64,000 bases of DNA from Gibbula magus (GCA_936450465.1 OW388291.1:36494656-36558655), one strand, 5' to 3'. Counted from the first letter of the stretch, positions 1 to 13,747 are shown. Program-made: numbers and translations. The notes: a model not told the origin generated them from the sequence alone.

Positions 1-684
1 TCCATCATGTCTAAAAACAGAATCTTTCACTTCATTTAACTCATTTTATTTTACATTCTTACAAATTAAGTTAACACTAGTAAATGAATGGAGTTTGGTG
101 GCTTTATTTACTTTAACATAATATAGTTCGAAAATAAAGTTGAGTTCTGGAATTACCAACTACAACAATTTGAGGGGACCAATACTAAGTGAGTAGGAAA
201 CAACATTGTGTTTAATTCTTCATTTTGGATTCAATCACGATTTCCCCTTTGACGATTTCCCCTTTAACCGTATCAAATGGGTGAGTGATATAAAGACGAT
301 GTGTTAACAATGAATCTTCTAATTAAATTGCTGAATCTACCGTATTACATTAAATTCAATCACTTACGTGACAGCGAGACATACAGTTTAAAAACTATGC
401 TACGAGCAAACTTCGAGGAATTTGCACTGTGTCGTTCGAGAGAGAATGAGCGCTACTTGAGCGCTTCTTCAGCGCTACATGGGCGCTACATTGAGCGTTC
501 AATGAGCAATTTAAGCGTTCGCTGTTACGGAACGAAGCCCTTGTTTTGGATATAATTCTGAGAATGATAGACTAATTACAATAATATAGTTACCTTAATT
601 TGCTCAAAGTATCACATGATTGGAGAAACTATTCCTGTACACATACATGTATCAGGCTGTTTATATCATGTTCTTCAATGGATT
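1..684. other. AT-rich non-coding DNA with AGCGCT cluster
   Basis: No supported gene. The stretch is AT-rich. At about 240-275 a 16-bp unit containing GATTTCCCCTTT occurs twice. At about 445-520 there is an imperfect cluster of AGCGCT/AGCGTT motifs spaced 10-20 bp. An 84-codon frame crosses the cluster but has no recognisable domain and I do not treat it as a gene. Confidence 0.5.
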
Positions 685-770
685 TATAGAGGTTATCGCG
701 CTCATGTGTTTTGGGGGTGGTAAATACGCACTAAGAATAAACATTGTATTTTGCAAGCCTTGGCCGACCA
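685..770 (+). repeat. Partial copy of foldback element (family also at 10534)
   Basis: About 80 bp starting near GAGGTTATC align with the reverse complement of 10534-10653: both contain TGTGTTTTGGG, AATAAACATTGTATTTTG and GCCTTGGCC in the same order. Only one arm and the loop are clear here, so this is a truncated copy. Family unknown; the 10534 copy folds back on itself, which suggests a small inverted-repeat transposon. Confidence 0.5.
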
Positions 771-3202
771 TTTTGCTGTCTGAACTCTCCAAATTGCATA
801 AGACTAACAAATCTACCTCTCACATGGAAGAGTTCCACAAAATTATCGTTTTTACGACGCACCATTTTCTACCAATACTGATTTACTGACAGTTTTTCAT
901 GGATACGGTTAAACGGGTCAAGTAATGAAATGTTTTACTCTCTAATGTACCCATAAATTGTAAAACCGCTGATAATAAATGGTAAATTTGAGAAAAATAA
1001 AAACCGTGCCTTTAATAAGCATGACAAGAAAGATGAATGACCACAACATGCAACGGTAAAACAGATGAAAGTCATTTATAGATAGATCTATCATAGTGTG
1101 GTTTGCCTTTTTTAGAACTACTATTATGTGTCATTTTGAAACGATTCATTGCTTTTGTTAACATGGTGATTATTTACAGCAGAGCTTGACATTTATTAAA
1201 CAGCCTTTCGCTCTGGGCTTCCTTTCACAAAACAACTTTATTAAGTGAAAAGTTAAATAAACGTTGAATTAATGATTCGCTCCTGAGCAAATACTGATTA
1301 GTATCGGTAGTTATTATGTAGAATTGTGTCATAAAAATTATGTAGATGACATGTTAAGGATAAACGATGATTTTCTGACATACTTCCCTTATAAGAGATA
1401 TTAAATGTAAACTATTCAAATATAAAAATGGATGGAAAGATGGATGATAGATCAGTAATGCGTACACATCAAAATGCGCATTTAGCTTTTTCTTCCCAAT
1501 ACGTACTTGAATGAAGCTATATTTGAAGATAAATAACCCCCTTTGAAGAAAAGCTTCCACTTTGGACAGATTAGAATAATCTGCATCAAGACAGATCTTT
1601 CTTTGATATAGCCATTTATGGTTTCCATCACAAATTGAATTGCGCATTACATTTACCACGGCCACCAGTCTTAATTCAATTCGTATACTAGAAATGCAGT
1701 GAAACCCTGATTGAAACTGTAAACGTCCCTTGAGTTTCCTCTTGATCCTAACATCAGAGCTATAACATATCAATAATGGCTTTAAACACTGCGCTCTACT
1801 AGCAACTTGAACACCAAAATGCTTCACGTCACTGTCTCAAATACAAATAGTTTTTTTTCTATCAATGAATGGTATGAAACTTTGTCTTTAAAATATTATC
1901 TTAAACCGTGTCATGCCATTTTTGTTATAGAAAATCTGTACTTATAGAATGATATAACATTTGGAATGTTTATAGTTTACCCGATGTCATACACTCTCAT
2001 TTCCATTATCTCATATCTAGCGTCTTTATTGCTTCATGTTTTAATAACAACACTCAAAGTGTCCTAATGAAATGCCGTAGGGGTAATACATGTATGTGTA
2101 GAATTCGGCTGATAAATATCATAAATTAAATGTATTAACTAATAATTGTAGATACACTCTTGTAAATTGTTCTAATTACATACGAGAAGCGCTTGTTCAA
2201 GGAAAAATATTATTTCATCATAATGAATTTACTTGCAAAGTTTTTGTATACTCAAAATTGTAACGTTTATATGCATTGTACATTAGCCGATGGACTACAA
2301 ACCGAAATAAAAGAATTGAATTGAATATAGATTATCTTAGCTCTGGCTGGCCGGGGATGTGGTGGAACTACATTGAAAGCTTGGTTGTCCAACACACGGG
2401 TGCAACATGTCAGTGATTATCACTGAAGCAACAAGTGTTGAAAATTGCAGACTAACACAACTTCTAGCATGTAAGTAGCATCTTGGAAACTTGCCCGCCA
2501 GTCATGATATGCAACAATCGTTATTATGTTGAAAGTGAAGGGTAAAACGTTAATAGATATGTCTAAGAAAGAATTCAATATTTAAAAGCGCTTGTAATGG
2601 TTGTCTTCACTATGACACAATACAGGGGTGTACGTTTGGCATTATGTATAAGTTGACTCCCCTTTTGATGATTGCTGATTTGGATTTTTTACATAACGTT
2701 AGCTTGTAATTCATCTCAGAAATACGAAAAATTTTTATGTTTGATTAAAGTGAACCCAAATCTGCTCTCTTGTATCGTTGTTGGTGGGGGACGGTTTGAC
2801 CGTTTATCCTGTTGAAAGGGGAAGTTCATAAAGTCCTGATCTGATAAGAATACATATATTGTTCACCTATTATAAACCTATATACTTGCAGTCTGAGAGG
2901 TGATGTTTTGTATCAAATTGATATGTTATGTTTCAGTTTACTGTGTATCCAGTTACTTTAATAACGTAGACATTTAGGTACGTTGTTATGTTATATACAC
3001 CTCAATAGTTGCATTAAGGGAGATGTCTTTATGTCGAATTACTATTTTGGTTAGTATTTGTGTTTCTCAGCGTAATTATGTGCGCTGAAATGTATATACA
3101 TTTACGACAATATTAGACTTACCTTGTGGCTATGTCTGATGAAGTAATATAATATTCAGTTATCTGTATCAGATGATACAATTAGAAGAATCATGAATCT
3201 AA
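771..3202. other. AT-rich non-coding interval
   Basis: I see no supported gene, RNA gene or clear repeat. The longest open frame (157 codons on the minus strand, 1354-1827) has no family motif, no repeat or domain structure and composition typical of AT-rich spacer, so it is left out. Confidence 0.5.
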
Positions 3203-3210
3203 GAGGGGGT

Positions 3211-3259
<49 letters not shown>

Positions 3260-3262
3260 GGG
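3203..3262 (+). repeat. Long poly-G tract
   Basis: A nearly pure G run; 3211-3258 is about 48 consecutive G. It is extreme in this AT-rich context. It could form G-quadruplex structures or be an expanded or mis-assembled homopolymer. The true length cannot be trusted from sequence alone. Confidence 0.85.
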
Positions 3263-6200
3263 GCGCTTATTAAAGCACATGTCTAACGAATGATTTTGTC
3301 GTAATCACGCTTACTGATAAATTAGGCTACGAACTTGTTATTTCAATTAATGTGACCATTTTTCTTTTTCAGGTATAGGTCACTAGTCTACCTTACACGC
3401 GAAAACAAATAACATATAAGAGAGCACATGAATTTAGTAAAGAAGAACATTACAATTCGGATGGAGGTATAGTTATCAATGTGCATATTACTTTTACAAT
3501 TGAAGGAATATAAACAAAACACGTATACAGTTTGAAACAATTATATATTGTGACCAAAGCTCACATCGGGGACAATTTATTTTTTTCATCTGACAGTTAC
3601 AAATTGTAATGCGGTAATATACACGTTTATTTTACAGCGAAATGGATCACATAAACAGCTTTTGGTTAATCTACACTATTTAATGTACTCAATAATTTAC
3701 ATGGCGGTTTAAAAGTTTCCCTTGCTTGAACTGATGAGCCAAATCGTCTCTATTCATACATTTTACTTCGCTTGACTTGTGTTGTTTTAGAGCGTCATTC
3801 CTGACTTTTCTTTACTTCACTCAATGAGATATACATGTACATGCTCCAATGTTTCAGAATGATTGATCGAGAAATGTCAAATAAAATCTATCTAACCGAG
3901 TCTTGGGGAAAATATATCACAAAGTATATAAAACTTCTCTCAGTATAATATCATGAGATATTCCCCAAACAACTATTACTATGTATGAAAATGGAAATCT
4001 TGGCAGTTTTCACGGAATACTATGACAGCAGTTTATTGAGTCATAAACGAGGCTGAATGTTATTGCAGAGAGGAGTCGTAAAGTAAGAGTATCAGGGTGA
4101 TTCAGTTAAGACTTCGATATCAATTTATTGCACCATTGGGCATAGACAATATAAAATAAGGATATTCTTCAGAAATCAATTATTTTGATAGCGAAAAGGA
4201 TGAGTATCTTACCAGTACTACTGAAAGGGTATTAAGGTATTTGGTTTAAAATACATCTTGACCCAACAGAAAATGTTACGATTGTCTAGCTCACGATTTT
4301 CGAGGACAAAGTGACCATTTCATATCAGCTTGTTGACATTTGACAGCTTCTGATTAACTAAATAAGATAAATTAATGATTCTATTATTGGCAAGACACTA
4401 TGTTTTCTTATTAGCGTTATATATATATATATATATATTCCCTGAAAATAGTATTATACATGTTGTCAAATATGGTACATTGTATATGATAGTATATCTT
4501 TGAAATAATTTATTTAGGCTAAAGCACCATAGGATCGAATCCTAAATCAGATGACGTTGTAGCCCTGCCACTTTATCCGCTTAAAACAGAGAGTTTTTTA
4601 AATGGAAAATACTTCTTTGTAGAGAGATTGACAATTCTGACAAAAACGTTCAATAAATCAGTTACACCATGTTAAACAAGTTACTAAAATCATGAAGATA
4701 TCATCATGATATTCATTGTTTACTTAACAGGTAAAATTATTATATGTTATTTCTATAAAAAAAACGAGGCCCGTATGGTAAGTGTTATCAACAAATGGAA
4801 AGACGATAATTCCTGTATAATTATTGATTTTATTACGAAAATTTGTCAATAAAATAACAGTTTCTGATTGATTGATTTCTTAAATTCAGTGTCATAGTCA
4901 GTGGGCCGATTTAAAAGAGATTAAGGTCAAATATGTTACACATATTGGAGGTTTCAATTGTGCTTAGTCGTGGTGACGATTTTCTGATGAAGCCAGTGGA
5001 AGGAAACCATTTTTCATGACATGATGGGATGAATTCCATCTATCTAGACTTTATTGACGAAACGTTACATGTTGTCATGAACTGTAAAACATGTTATAAA
5101 TGTTCATCTGCATATATGACACATTTGTATTATTGTACTTGCATTTATGCACTGTAAAAACATCATAGCATATTCATTTACGAGGTCATTGATTTAGAGT
5201 TATTACTGTTACCATATCTCGTGCTGTAACAATTATGGTATTGAGAATATTTTCCCATGTACAGGCGCATATCCTCACATTACCACCATTTCAATAGTAC
5301 TTTCCCCAGAATATTTGAATAGTCGATAACGTTTTAACATTTTTAAAATCTTAGTTGACACATACGCTTAATCTGTTGCTGTGTGGAAATTCACAAATTC
5401 AAAGCAGAATTATTTCAAAGTGAGAACATATATAACAGAGAAAATTGAACTTGACATTGAAAGTTATTGTAACAGCTCATTGCAGTACGGATTAAGTATA
5501 GCATAGTTTCAGTGTACATAGGAACTAACGTTGCAGATTATATCCACCCAACTGATAAACAACCTGACAGATTATTTATTAAGCTATACTAAAACAATTC
5601 ATAATGAACATGTACATTATAAATAGGCTACACCATTGTCTTTTTCAATCAACGTTTCCATGAAATTCTGTATTCCATACTCAAAGGCCAAAGGCCTATA
5701 GTACATACTACACTTGAATATACATGAATATACATGAATTATAACGGGATGACACGTTGTTCTCTTATACTAGTCATTTCTGATATTCATAGCATGATAT
5801 ATAAACAGAGGAAGATGTTTAATTACATCTGATTATTACAGTTTAATAAAGATGAACATTTATCTGCAGAAGGGTTGACATAATAGAATTCTTTAAGGTA
5901 GTTTCTACGTAATTTATCATATAATGGACACACAATAAAAAAAATGGTATTCACTTCCTAATACGTTGATATCACATGATTTACATAATCTATCTTCTCT
6001 TTTTATATTGAAATTCTGCCTTTTTCAATCCATTAATCATGTGATGAGCATCGAAAACGAGATAAGCTTATTCTAAATTTTCTTATAGTAAGACATGATA
6101 GATAATATTCAGTAGAAATATAGGGTTTGATAGCTGAATAATAATCACATTCGGTAGAGAGGAAGAGTTTATGAAACCGGTTTTGTTGGTATGTATATAT

Positions 6201-6285
6201 GTTTTAGCCTTTGCGTAAAGAAATTTATAAATTCAAAAAAAAATTCATATCATTTGTGATTTAAACCTGTTGAGAATAGTAACTT
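3263..6285. other. AT-rich non-coding interval
   Basis: No gene, tRNA or structured repeat was recognised. A short (AT)n microsatellite lies at about 4420-4440. The rest is AT-rich DNA with many stops in all frames, which looks like intergenic or intronic sequence. Confidence 0.5.
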
Positions 6286-8074
6286 TTAAAAATCCTTGAC
6301 CCAGTTCCTGTGTCCATTTTGGTCATATAAAATCATCATTTCATAACATTTTTTGGGTAAGCGATAAGCGGGCATACATGTACTTACGATTCTCAGCCAG
6401 TATTTAATTATTTTAACTTGCGAATTAATTATAAGCGGATACCTACCGCATTCTCCATATATCTTAACATTCGGTGTGTTCATCTTTACAAATGTACCCC
6501 AAGAAATTTCTTACAGGCCAGTAAGTGAACTTTCTCTGTTTGGTCACAATGACGATGTCCCCAAATTTCAACCTCGTACAATAGAATAGGACTAATTTTT
6601 ACGTCAAAAATTCTGAAAAAGGGTGTTAAAATTTAAATCTCCAAGTACGTTTAAAATTTTCAAAATGCCTATCAATATTTTTTAGCTTGGATAAATGCAT
6701 ACTTAACATGGGACAGGACAGCTGGTTAGTGAATAAACACCTAGGTTTTTATATGAGGTCGTTGATTCTATTAGTGTGCCTTTTAAGTACCATTTTTCAT
6801 ATCAAGATATTGAAAATAATTTCTTTTGTTTTATTCATATTCACATTGAGGTTAGATTGTTCACAATAAGTTTCCAATCCGGCAATTTGCTTTTAGAGAC
6901 CCTGACATTACTTGAAATAAGAGTAATGTCATCTGCAAATAATAAAAGGAAATTTGGAAGACATCTAGCTGGATGTAATTGGATACCATTTCTGCAGTTA
7001 TTTCAATCTGCATAGCCAATTCATTTATAAAAAAGGGCTAAGTACACATTCCTGTCTAACATCAATTTGTACATTAAATATTCGTTGATTACAACTAGTT
7101 TCAAAATGTCACCTCCAGGGCTCGGTATTAGGGTTCTAATAGTGCTTCCTGTTCCTAACAGTGGCTTTCACATTCTCATAGATATTACTTAATAATTTTG
7201 TCATTTTACTACTCAACCAACCTGCTTTATATAAATACCATAAGTTATGTCTTTGAACAGAATCAAAAGTTTTAGAAAAAGCAACAAATAGTACGTAAAA
7301 CTTGGCCCCTTTAACATTAAGATACATTTGAACCACACGCTGTAAAATAAACATATTATTAATTGTAGTATATCCCTGTCTAAAGCCTGACCTGTGATTC
7401 ATTTATTTTATCTATTGTTTCCCCCTATAATTTCAATCTTTTTTCATAATTGCTGTGAAAACATTACGAAATATACCCAATAAGGTTATACCTCTATAGT
7501 TTTCGACACTATTAAGATTATCTTGCTTGTTTAAGGGAACCATAATTCCAACTGACCACGTTTGAGGAAATGTACCCCTTTTCAGTATCAAGTTTAATAC
7601 GAGTTCAAGATAAGATAAAAGCAAATCAGCCTAATATGTGAACTCTGGTATGGTATTATATTTGGCTGGGGATTTATTTAGTTTGAGGTTATCTAAATGT
7701 ATACTATTTTGTGTTTCTTCTCTGGTAATTTGGGAATCGAGAATCTCTTGCGTCAGGTCATGATTTGGATATGTTATAAAATACGATTGGTTATTAAGAT
7801 TGTCGTCCTCGCTATTGTCTTCATCATCAACCTGAAACAACGTTTTGAAATGCTCAAACCATTCGCTAATGGGAATATTATTTATGGCTGTCTTTTTATT
7901 ATTCAAACATTTTAATTCAAACCAAGACTTTTTCGAGTTATCAATGTTTTTCTCAATATGATTTTGTTTTAGTTTATAATAATCCGGTCCTTCTATTTTA
8001 CAAACAGAATTGTTTCTATTTCTTGAGATGTTATATAGTTCTAATGATTGGTTATATTTTCGATTTTTTTTCAT
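6286..8074 (-). pseudogene. Decayed LINE ORF2 reverse transcriptase
   Basis: Relic of a non-LTR retrotransposon unrelated to the LINE family further right. Reading 8074 down to 6286, several frames give successive RT regions: a pre-RT region (8074-7631); a PLNKQ...VENYRGITLL block (7624-7433); SGFRQGYTTINNMFILQRVV followed by FVAFSKTFDSV (7402-7136), which is motif A with the catalytic Asp changed to Ala; LLFADDITLI (near 6950-6920), which is the catalytic ADD box; and a thumb-like block with YGECGRYPL (6483-6286). Frames shift at least four times. The endonuclease and ORF1 are not visible, so it is 5'-truncated as well as mutated. The YG.xGRYPL block recalls CR1/L2-like elements of marine invertebrates, but that clade call is tentative. 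Confidence 0.75.
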
Positions 8075-9719
8075 ATATGCGCCACATGAAATTATGCTTT
8101 CTCAACCAATATGAAACACATTCATACTTGGCTGAAATTGGGAATTGGCTTTATATGTTCATGAATTCGTTGAATTAAAGACACGTGGCGCAAACTTTTA
8201 ATTTAAGCCGTAATAGTAATACATGTAATACGTTCCAGCATACTGGTTTCATAAAAATTGCAGTATTTATATATATTCATTTGCTTATGAAGTTGTTAAA
8301 AATGTTAAATAAACACTTTTGGTCGGTAACTTTGCATTTATATACGAAGAATTTAGCAAACATTACTAAGAAATTTAGAACTGTAGGAGGTCGTTTGTCT
8401 CTGCTCCGGTGGCTGAGAAGAAGGCTACTATTGTAAAATACCAAACCAAAATTAAATAGGATTATTATGTTGTCACGAGTAATCACTAACCCAGCTACAA
8501 ACTCATGTTGAAATCAAGACTTCTGAGGATAAGGTAATACAAAAGGTCGCATAATTGCAATTACATCGTCTTTTTAAAAGCTCTTTTTTGTTTAAAATAT
8601 TCCACAAGAAACGTAAATATCAAGCTGTCTCTCATTTGCCATTCAAGAGTGGTATATTTTTGTCATTGTAAAAATGCCAAAATCATCATTCTTAGTAGGT
8701 ACAATGTCCTTACAATGTAAGTATACCTTTTGCTATAAGCGTAACGTCGTCCTTTTGATTTCTTGGTCTATTTCTGCAGATATTGGATACAGCTGTTTCT
8801 CTTGAAATTGGAAATATTAACATCAAATGTTAAAATGTATAAGGTTAATACTAGCTTGTAAGTAATTAAGGAATGTTAATGTACCCGCAACTTTTCTTGT
8901 AAATAATATGTAAAGAGCCCAGTAAGTAGTTCATTAACGTTGTATCACATTCATCGGTAACTTTGTCTGATCCTGACGTTAGTTGCTTGGGGCGTTGATT
9001 TTTAATCAAATATGTCAGTATTGCATTTGTAATCGTATGATTTCAATCATGAATCAGGAGATAATCCATCAAAACTACCACACCCACCTGTCACATCAAA
9101 GATATGAGAATCTATTGAAGCATGAACAGAGGCTTAGTATTTGGAATGTGTTTATCAAATTAGTACTGATACACAACACATTGTCCGTGATAGTTGATGA
9201 ACAGTGACGCAGAAATTCATTACGACAATATAAAATGGCAATACTTTTGATAAGGTAAGGAGCTTTCTAGAAATACTCGCATTGACCCCATTTACATGTA
9301 TAGAGTGTCATTAGATATCCTTTTAAGGAGAGATGGAACCCAGAAATCGAACTCGTAACATTACGGTTACATTTTGCGACAATAATTCATTGTTGTGAAT
9401 AAGTCTGAAAATATATTGATTACACCGTTTGGGGCATAGGATTATCCGTACACTATCGGGAAGCGCTTAAATTTACTGTAAAGCCTTTTAAACGGTCATT
9501 TTACGACATGCCGCATAACGTTACCATCACCCATAGTCGCGGTAAATTTGCTACTGTGTGTGTTATTCAAAGTACATACGTATCTCAAGTTAGTGACAAA
9601 TTTAAATCGCCTGGTACAATCAACTAACATTTATTCTTTCACCATGCACTCTAAGATGATAGTATGTTCAATATGTATTACACGGTAGGCCGTCAAAGTT
9701 AAACTCATCAAAATTGGCA
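8075..9719. other. AT-rich non-coding interval
   Basis: No supported gene. A short inverted pair (TGCGCCAC at 8088 and GTGGCGCA at 8184) could form a hairpin with an approximately 90-nt loop. Around 8950-8970 a short string (CGGTAACTTTGTCTG) resembles the SINE body at 56050, so a SINE scrap is possible. Confidence 0.4.
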
Positions 9720-10092
9720 TGACGTCAGGTTTTCACGTTTATGTAGATAAAAAAAACGTCGTTAAAGTGATGAAAAACCTCCGATGTCCCCCTAGATGCA
9801 AATTACAGAGGTCATGTGACGGAACTTCCTTTTGAAATGACGTCACATCAACATTTCGAACGCCTGTAATAGCACAACATGGCCGTAACAGTTGTAACAG
9901 CGTAACAAGCTTTATGAAAATATACATGCTTAATTTCATATACATTAATTTGAGAAATGACAATCAAACAATTTAAATGCGGCACACATTTTTATGATCA
10001 AGCAGTGACACATGTTTACTGCGAGTTGAAATCTACCGAGCAAACACTTTATAAATACTCACCGGTAACAAGGGCATTATGACTCACATATC
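9720..10092 (-). repeat. Dispersed repeat, copy 1 (pair at 57430-57721)
   Basis: The reverse complement of about 9794-10092 aligns over its whole length with 57430-57721. Shared blocks in order include CATATGTGA, GCTCGGTAGATTT, CACTGCTTGATCATA, AATGTATATGAAAT, GTTACAACTGTTACGGC and GACCTCTGTAATTT. Sequence to 9720 continues the copy here but has no partner. No protein family was recognised in it. Probably an old interspersed element of unknown class. Confidence 0.65.
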
Positions 10093-10533
10093 CATTTACC
10101 TAACGTCAACGTAAAGTTGATGTTACTATTAGCTGCTTAAGATTCAGTTTTAATAGCTCCCCGTGTGATATGTGAGTCGCCATTTGCAACCTAGTGGAAG
10201 GGAAGCAACTCTCCCTTCGCGAGATGGAATCACGATTAGGCCTACACGGAAGCAACAGGACGCGAGTTCGAATTCGCCGTCCTTACGTTGAATATTTTCA
10301 TTTGAAAAACGCATTTTGAAACGTATTAAAACATTGAAAATTAAGACCATGCAAAATAACAAATTTAACTGAGAGCATAATTAGGAGGCATTATTTTGTG
10401 TAATTTTACCGTAAGAATAGCACGCTGTTCATTTGCATATGTCAATACGCGTAGTTAAAGTTCAACTTTGAAGTTAATGTTGTCAAGCTGTTTTGCGAAA
10501 AGTAAATGAAGAATGACATTGTATGATAAAGAC
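10093..10533. other. Spacer with possible SINE scrap
   Basis: No gene seen. At about 10195-10285 GCGAGTTCGAATTCGCC looks like a pol III B-box region, but no A box or known SINE body accompanies it, so no element is called. Confidence 0.35.
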
Positions 10534-10647
10534 GTTATCATGCTCGTGTGTTTTGGGATGGTAAAGGCCAAGGCCAAGGCTCTCAAAATACAATGTTTAT
10601 TCCTAATGCATGATATTGACCATCCCAAAACACACTCTCATGATAAC
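10534..10647. repeat. Foldback element with ~28-bp inverted arms
   Basis: The arms 10534-10561 and 10620-10647 are inverted copies with about three mismatches (both contain TGTGTTTTGGGATGG when read inward). The 58-bp centre includes CCAAGGCCAAGGC. A related partial copy lies at 685-770. This is the form of a small foldback or MITE-like non-autonomous DNA transposon. No clear TSD was found. Confidence 0.6.
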
Positions 10648-13317
10648 CTCTTTAAATCGTTCGATGACTCCAATTTTTTAAAATATTTTTGGATAAAGGA
10701 AATAATAAACTTGCTATTTTGAAGAAATAAACGAATCCTAAAATATTTTATTTGATCGTCCATTTTCCTCCTTAAAACAAACACGAAGGTCATCCTAACG
10801 ATCATAAAGTTATAAATATGTACTATATTGAGCCACAAGATTGAGTTGACTAAGTTTTTATTGTAAATAAGGGAAACCATTTGATTAATGAAATATCGAT
10901 ATAACATTCAGTTTGAAAGACATATTTCAACGGTAAAAATGAAATAAAACCTGACATTTGTCAATGTTAAAAGCACTCGGCGCCTCCGGGCTGATTGTAC
11001 TGTTGCAAAAGATGCCAAATTTATAGATTTTCCTAATGCTGAAATGCAATTTACATTTAGGAGATACATGAGACTGGCGTCACCATAAAATATAGTAAAA
11101 AATAAATTAGTTCTTTTTAGATTAATGGATATTACCTTAAATATTTATGTCGTAAAATCCGTTACATGTACATTCGAAGACATATAACATTTATATAGAT
11201 ATTGATTAGATTACATGCGTCTCAATACAGTCAAATTAACTAATGCATTTATGCTGTTATTTCACTGTGGCAGAAGCCAATTTGATGATCGTATAGATGC
11301 ATAGTGTTTTGTGGCATGGTTACATTTGTGCATAACACATTTTGCATATACATTTAGCTAATCAAAGATGCTTGAAAGTGTATCTAGTTTTATAACCATT
11401 TTCATCTCGTATCAAATTGAAATGTCTCATTTAATCACCACAAATGGTAATGTGGTAACATTCAATGCATCATGCAGCTAAATATAATTACAAAGAGTGA
11501 TATGAATGGTTCTTTCATATTACATTGTACTCAATCCTGTATGTAACAACTCAGATGTGACAGTTTAAAAGCTTTGCTAACTGAAGTCACCCGATATGTT
11601 GATGAAAAAGTTATTGAAAAAAATACAGTCTTTTTGCCGATTTTCAGTCCCGAGGTAAGTTTAGAAATGGTATCAAGTAGTAAAGGTGTTTCCAGTAGTA
11701 AAGGTGTTTCCATGTTTACATACAGTAATGTCATGTCAATATGGTCGTGCTATGAAACTTATTTCTGATATGTCATATTTTCCTGGTGCTTGATATCGTG
11801 TATTTCGTTTTGTTTCAGAATTTGACTATTCTATCTAATATTTTTCCTTTTTACATTTCACTTCAAGAAAGCCAAGCTTTTCCAACAGAATTTCAGTAGC
11901 GGATTATTTTCCGTTCTGAGAATAAAACTAGTTAAATTGATATTGGGAATAGGAGAAAACATGACTTATTCTGGAGTTTAATTTAGCTTAATTTACACAA
12001 AGCATCATCTGTATAAGTAACAATCTGATTGTATCTGTGTATAGCATATCATAATTGTTAAGCCCTTTCGTTGGTTCCATGTTTATAACATTATTTCTTC
12101 ATACATGTACTTCATGTGTCTTCATACTTTTTAATTTACTTGTACATATGTCAAATACATATCTCATTAAATTATATGAAATTCAACATGGTATCACACG
12201 TCATTTATTTCAACGATATTGTCGCATTTGCTATGCTTAAACTATCTAAATTACAGAAATGAACAATCCTCAGTCACCAAGGGCTGACTTTCCGATACTA
12301 CTCACTTATATCACTCTTCATCTCCCTTCATGTAATGAATTATGAAGACCTACCGTGGCTACATGCAAACACGTTTCTGTTATCAGATTGATGCATACAC
12401 CTTAATAATAAATATGACTGGGCGTGCATACAACCAGACTTGAGCCGCAAAATAAGTACTCATAAATGCAAGCATATAATCACAGTCTGGCGAAAGTGGA
12501 TCTGTGTTATAAACTGTATCTGTTGCATTAAAAGGTCATTATTTCATGGCAATGTCATTTTGTTGTCACAACGGGAAACAGCTTGAGATGTCAATATGTC
12601 TGTCACTTGTACAAATATTGTAAGCATTACCTACATTCATCTTGTCGCTAACGACACCGAACCGAACACTAACTCATTCCCTCACATACTTGATTCCAAA
12701 ATTGTGACTATAACGTATTTCAAAGAATTACTTTGATATCTCACAAGAACACACACAACCACACACCCTCATTCTCTCTCTCTCTCACACTCTCTCACTC
12801 TCTCACTCTCTCACTCACTCTCACTCTCATGGAAAATGAAATAACAGATCAAATAACTTTAAACTTTTGAAGACAACCCGGATGTTGTAGACAAGCAGAT
12901 CTTTACTGAATTACCTTTTACCGTTTGAATCTATTTCTTTCAAGCGAATTGAAGTACAGTGTATAAGAAATCAAAATAACAAATCACACCATTCCGGTAA
13001 GAAGAAATAAAAAGAACATATCACAATTGATTAATAATTAAACCTTGATGCTTAAATCTGAATAACCCCTCATCAAAGGAGCAACGGAATTACGACTTTA
13101 GAATAAAAACATTTGGACTTGGAAAATAAGTTAGAAAGAGCTGCACTCAAGAAACCTTCTCCTCTTAAAAGCAGCAGGGACGGCGTAATTAAAGTCATGC
13201 TGATTTAATTTACATCGTCTCATTTAAAAGTAAGGTAAACATTCAGAGGACGACATATCCTTAAACTAATTTTGTCCTGATTTATTATAGTTAAAGTATC
13301 GAGGACCGGGTTGATGT
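10648..13317. other. AT-rich non-coding interval
   Basis: No gene supported. At about 11675-11710 AGTAGTAAAGGTGTTTCC is tandemly duplicated. At 12771-12829 there is a (TC)n/(ACTC)n microsatellite. At about 13070-13110 a block with CATCAAAGGAGCAA resembles 55250-55290. Confidence 0.45.
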
Positions 13318-13425
13318 GATTTGAGGTTTAACGTCGGCTTCATGAGTATTCCACTTTAACACGCTGGTTAGTATTATTGCAGGAAGAAAGTTTATGGTTA
13401 TGCATTACTGTGAAACTAGAGTACA
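13318..13425 (-). repeat. Diverged SINE body fragment
   Basis: Reads GAGGTTTAACG, then GAGTATT.CAC, GTATTATTGCAGG and TTATGCATTACTGTGAAA, following in order the SINE body seen at 57127 and 62941. It is diverged, lacks the tRNA head and so is 5'-truncated. The TTTAACG end puts the element on the minus strand. Confidence 0.6.
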
Positions 13426-13592
13426 GTTATCTGCAATGCATACATAACCCCTTATGCAACTCAAACTTTGACGGAGTGGCTCACTACTGCACTAAACCAG
13501 CCCATCGAAAACTGAAAAAAAGTATAAATAATGGGATCATAATATTGCAAGCACTGAAGCCAAAAAACTTATCCTCTCACCCATAGCATCAT

Positions 13593-13693
13593 CAGGGTTT
13601 TATATATGTTCCGTTACTCTCCGCTATATCACCCCTTGGACACTCCATCGGAGAAATCCGTACTAAAATTACTCTCCCTTGGCCGGCGTGACG
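13593..13693 (+). repeat. Left inverted arm of a MITE-like element split by LINE A
   Basis: It begins CAGGGTTTTATATATG and pairs with 16961-17046. Shared words read inward include CCGTTACTCTCC, CAGAGAAATC/CGGAGAAATC and CCTTGGCCG. With LINE A removed the element would be about 360 bp. The CAGGG terminus recalls hAT ends, but no 8-bp TSD is visible, so the class is open. Confidence 0.6.
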
Positions 13694-13735
13694 ATATCAG
13701 TTACCAATGAAAATGCTCGATAGGATAAACGGAAA

Positions 13736-13747
13736 TGGTCAAGGGAG
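13736..13747. repeat. Left TSD of LINE A
   Basis: TGGTCAAGGGAG, identical to 16831-16842. The 12-bp duplication defines the ends of LINE A. Confidence 0.85.

Noticed and set aside
1354..1827. 157-codon minus-strand frame
   Set aside because: No domain, motif or neighbour supports it, and splice or promoter signals are not evident; frames of this size occur by chance in several kilobases.
10195..10285. Additional SINE with a B box at about 10265
   Set aside because: Only one box-like word; no body or tail matching the SINE family.
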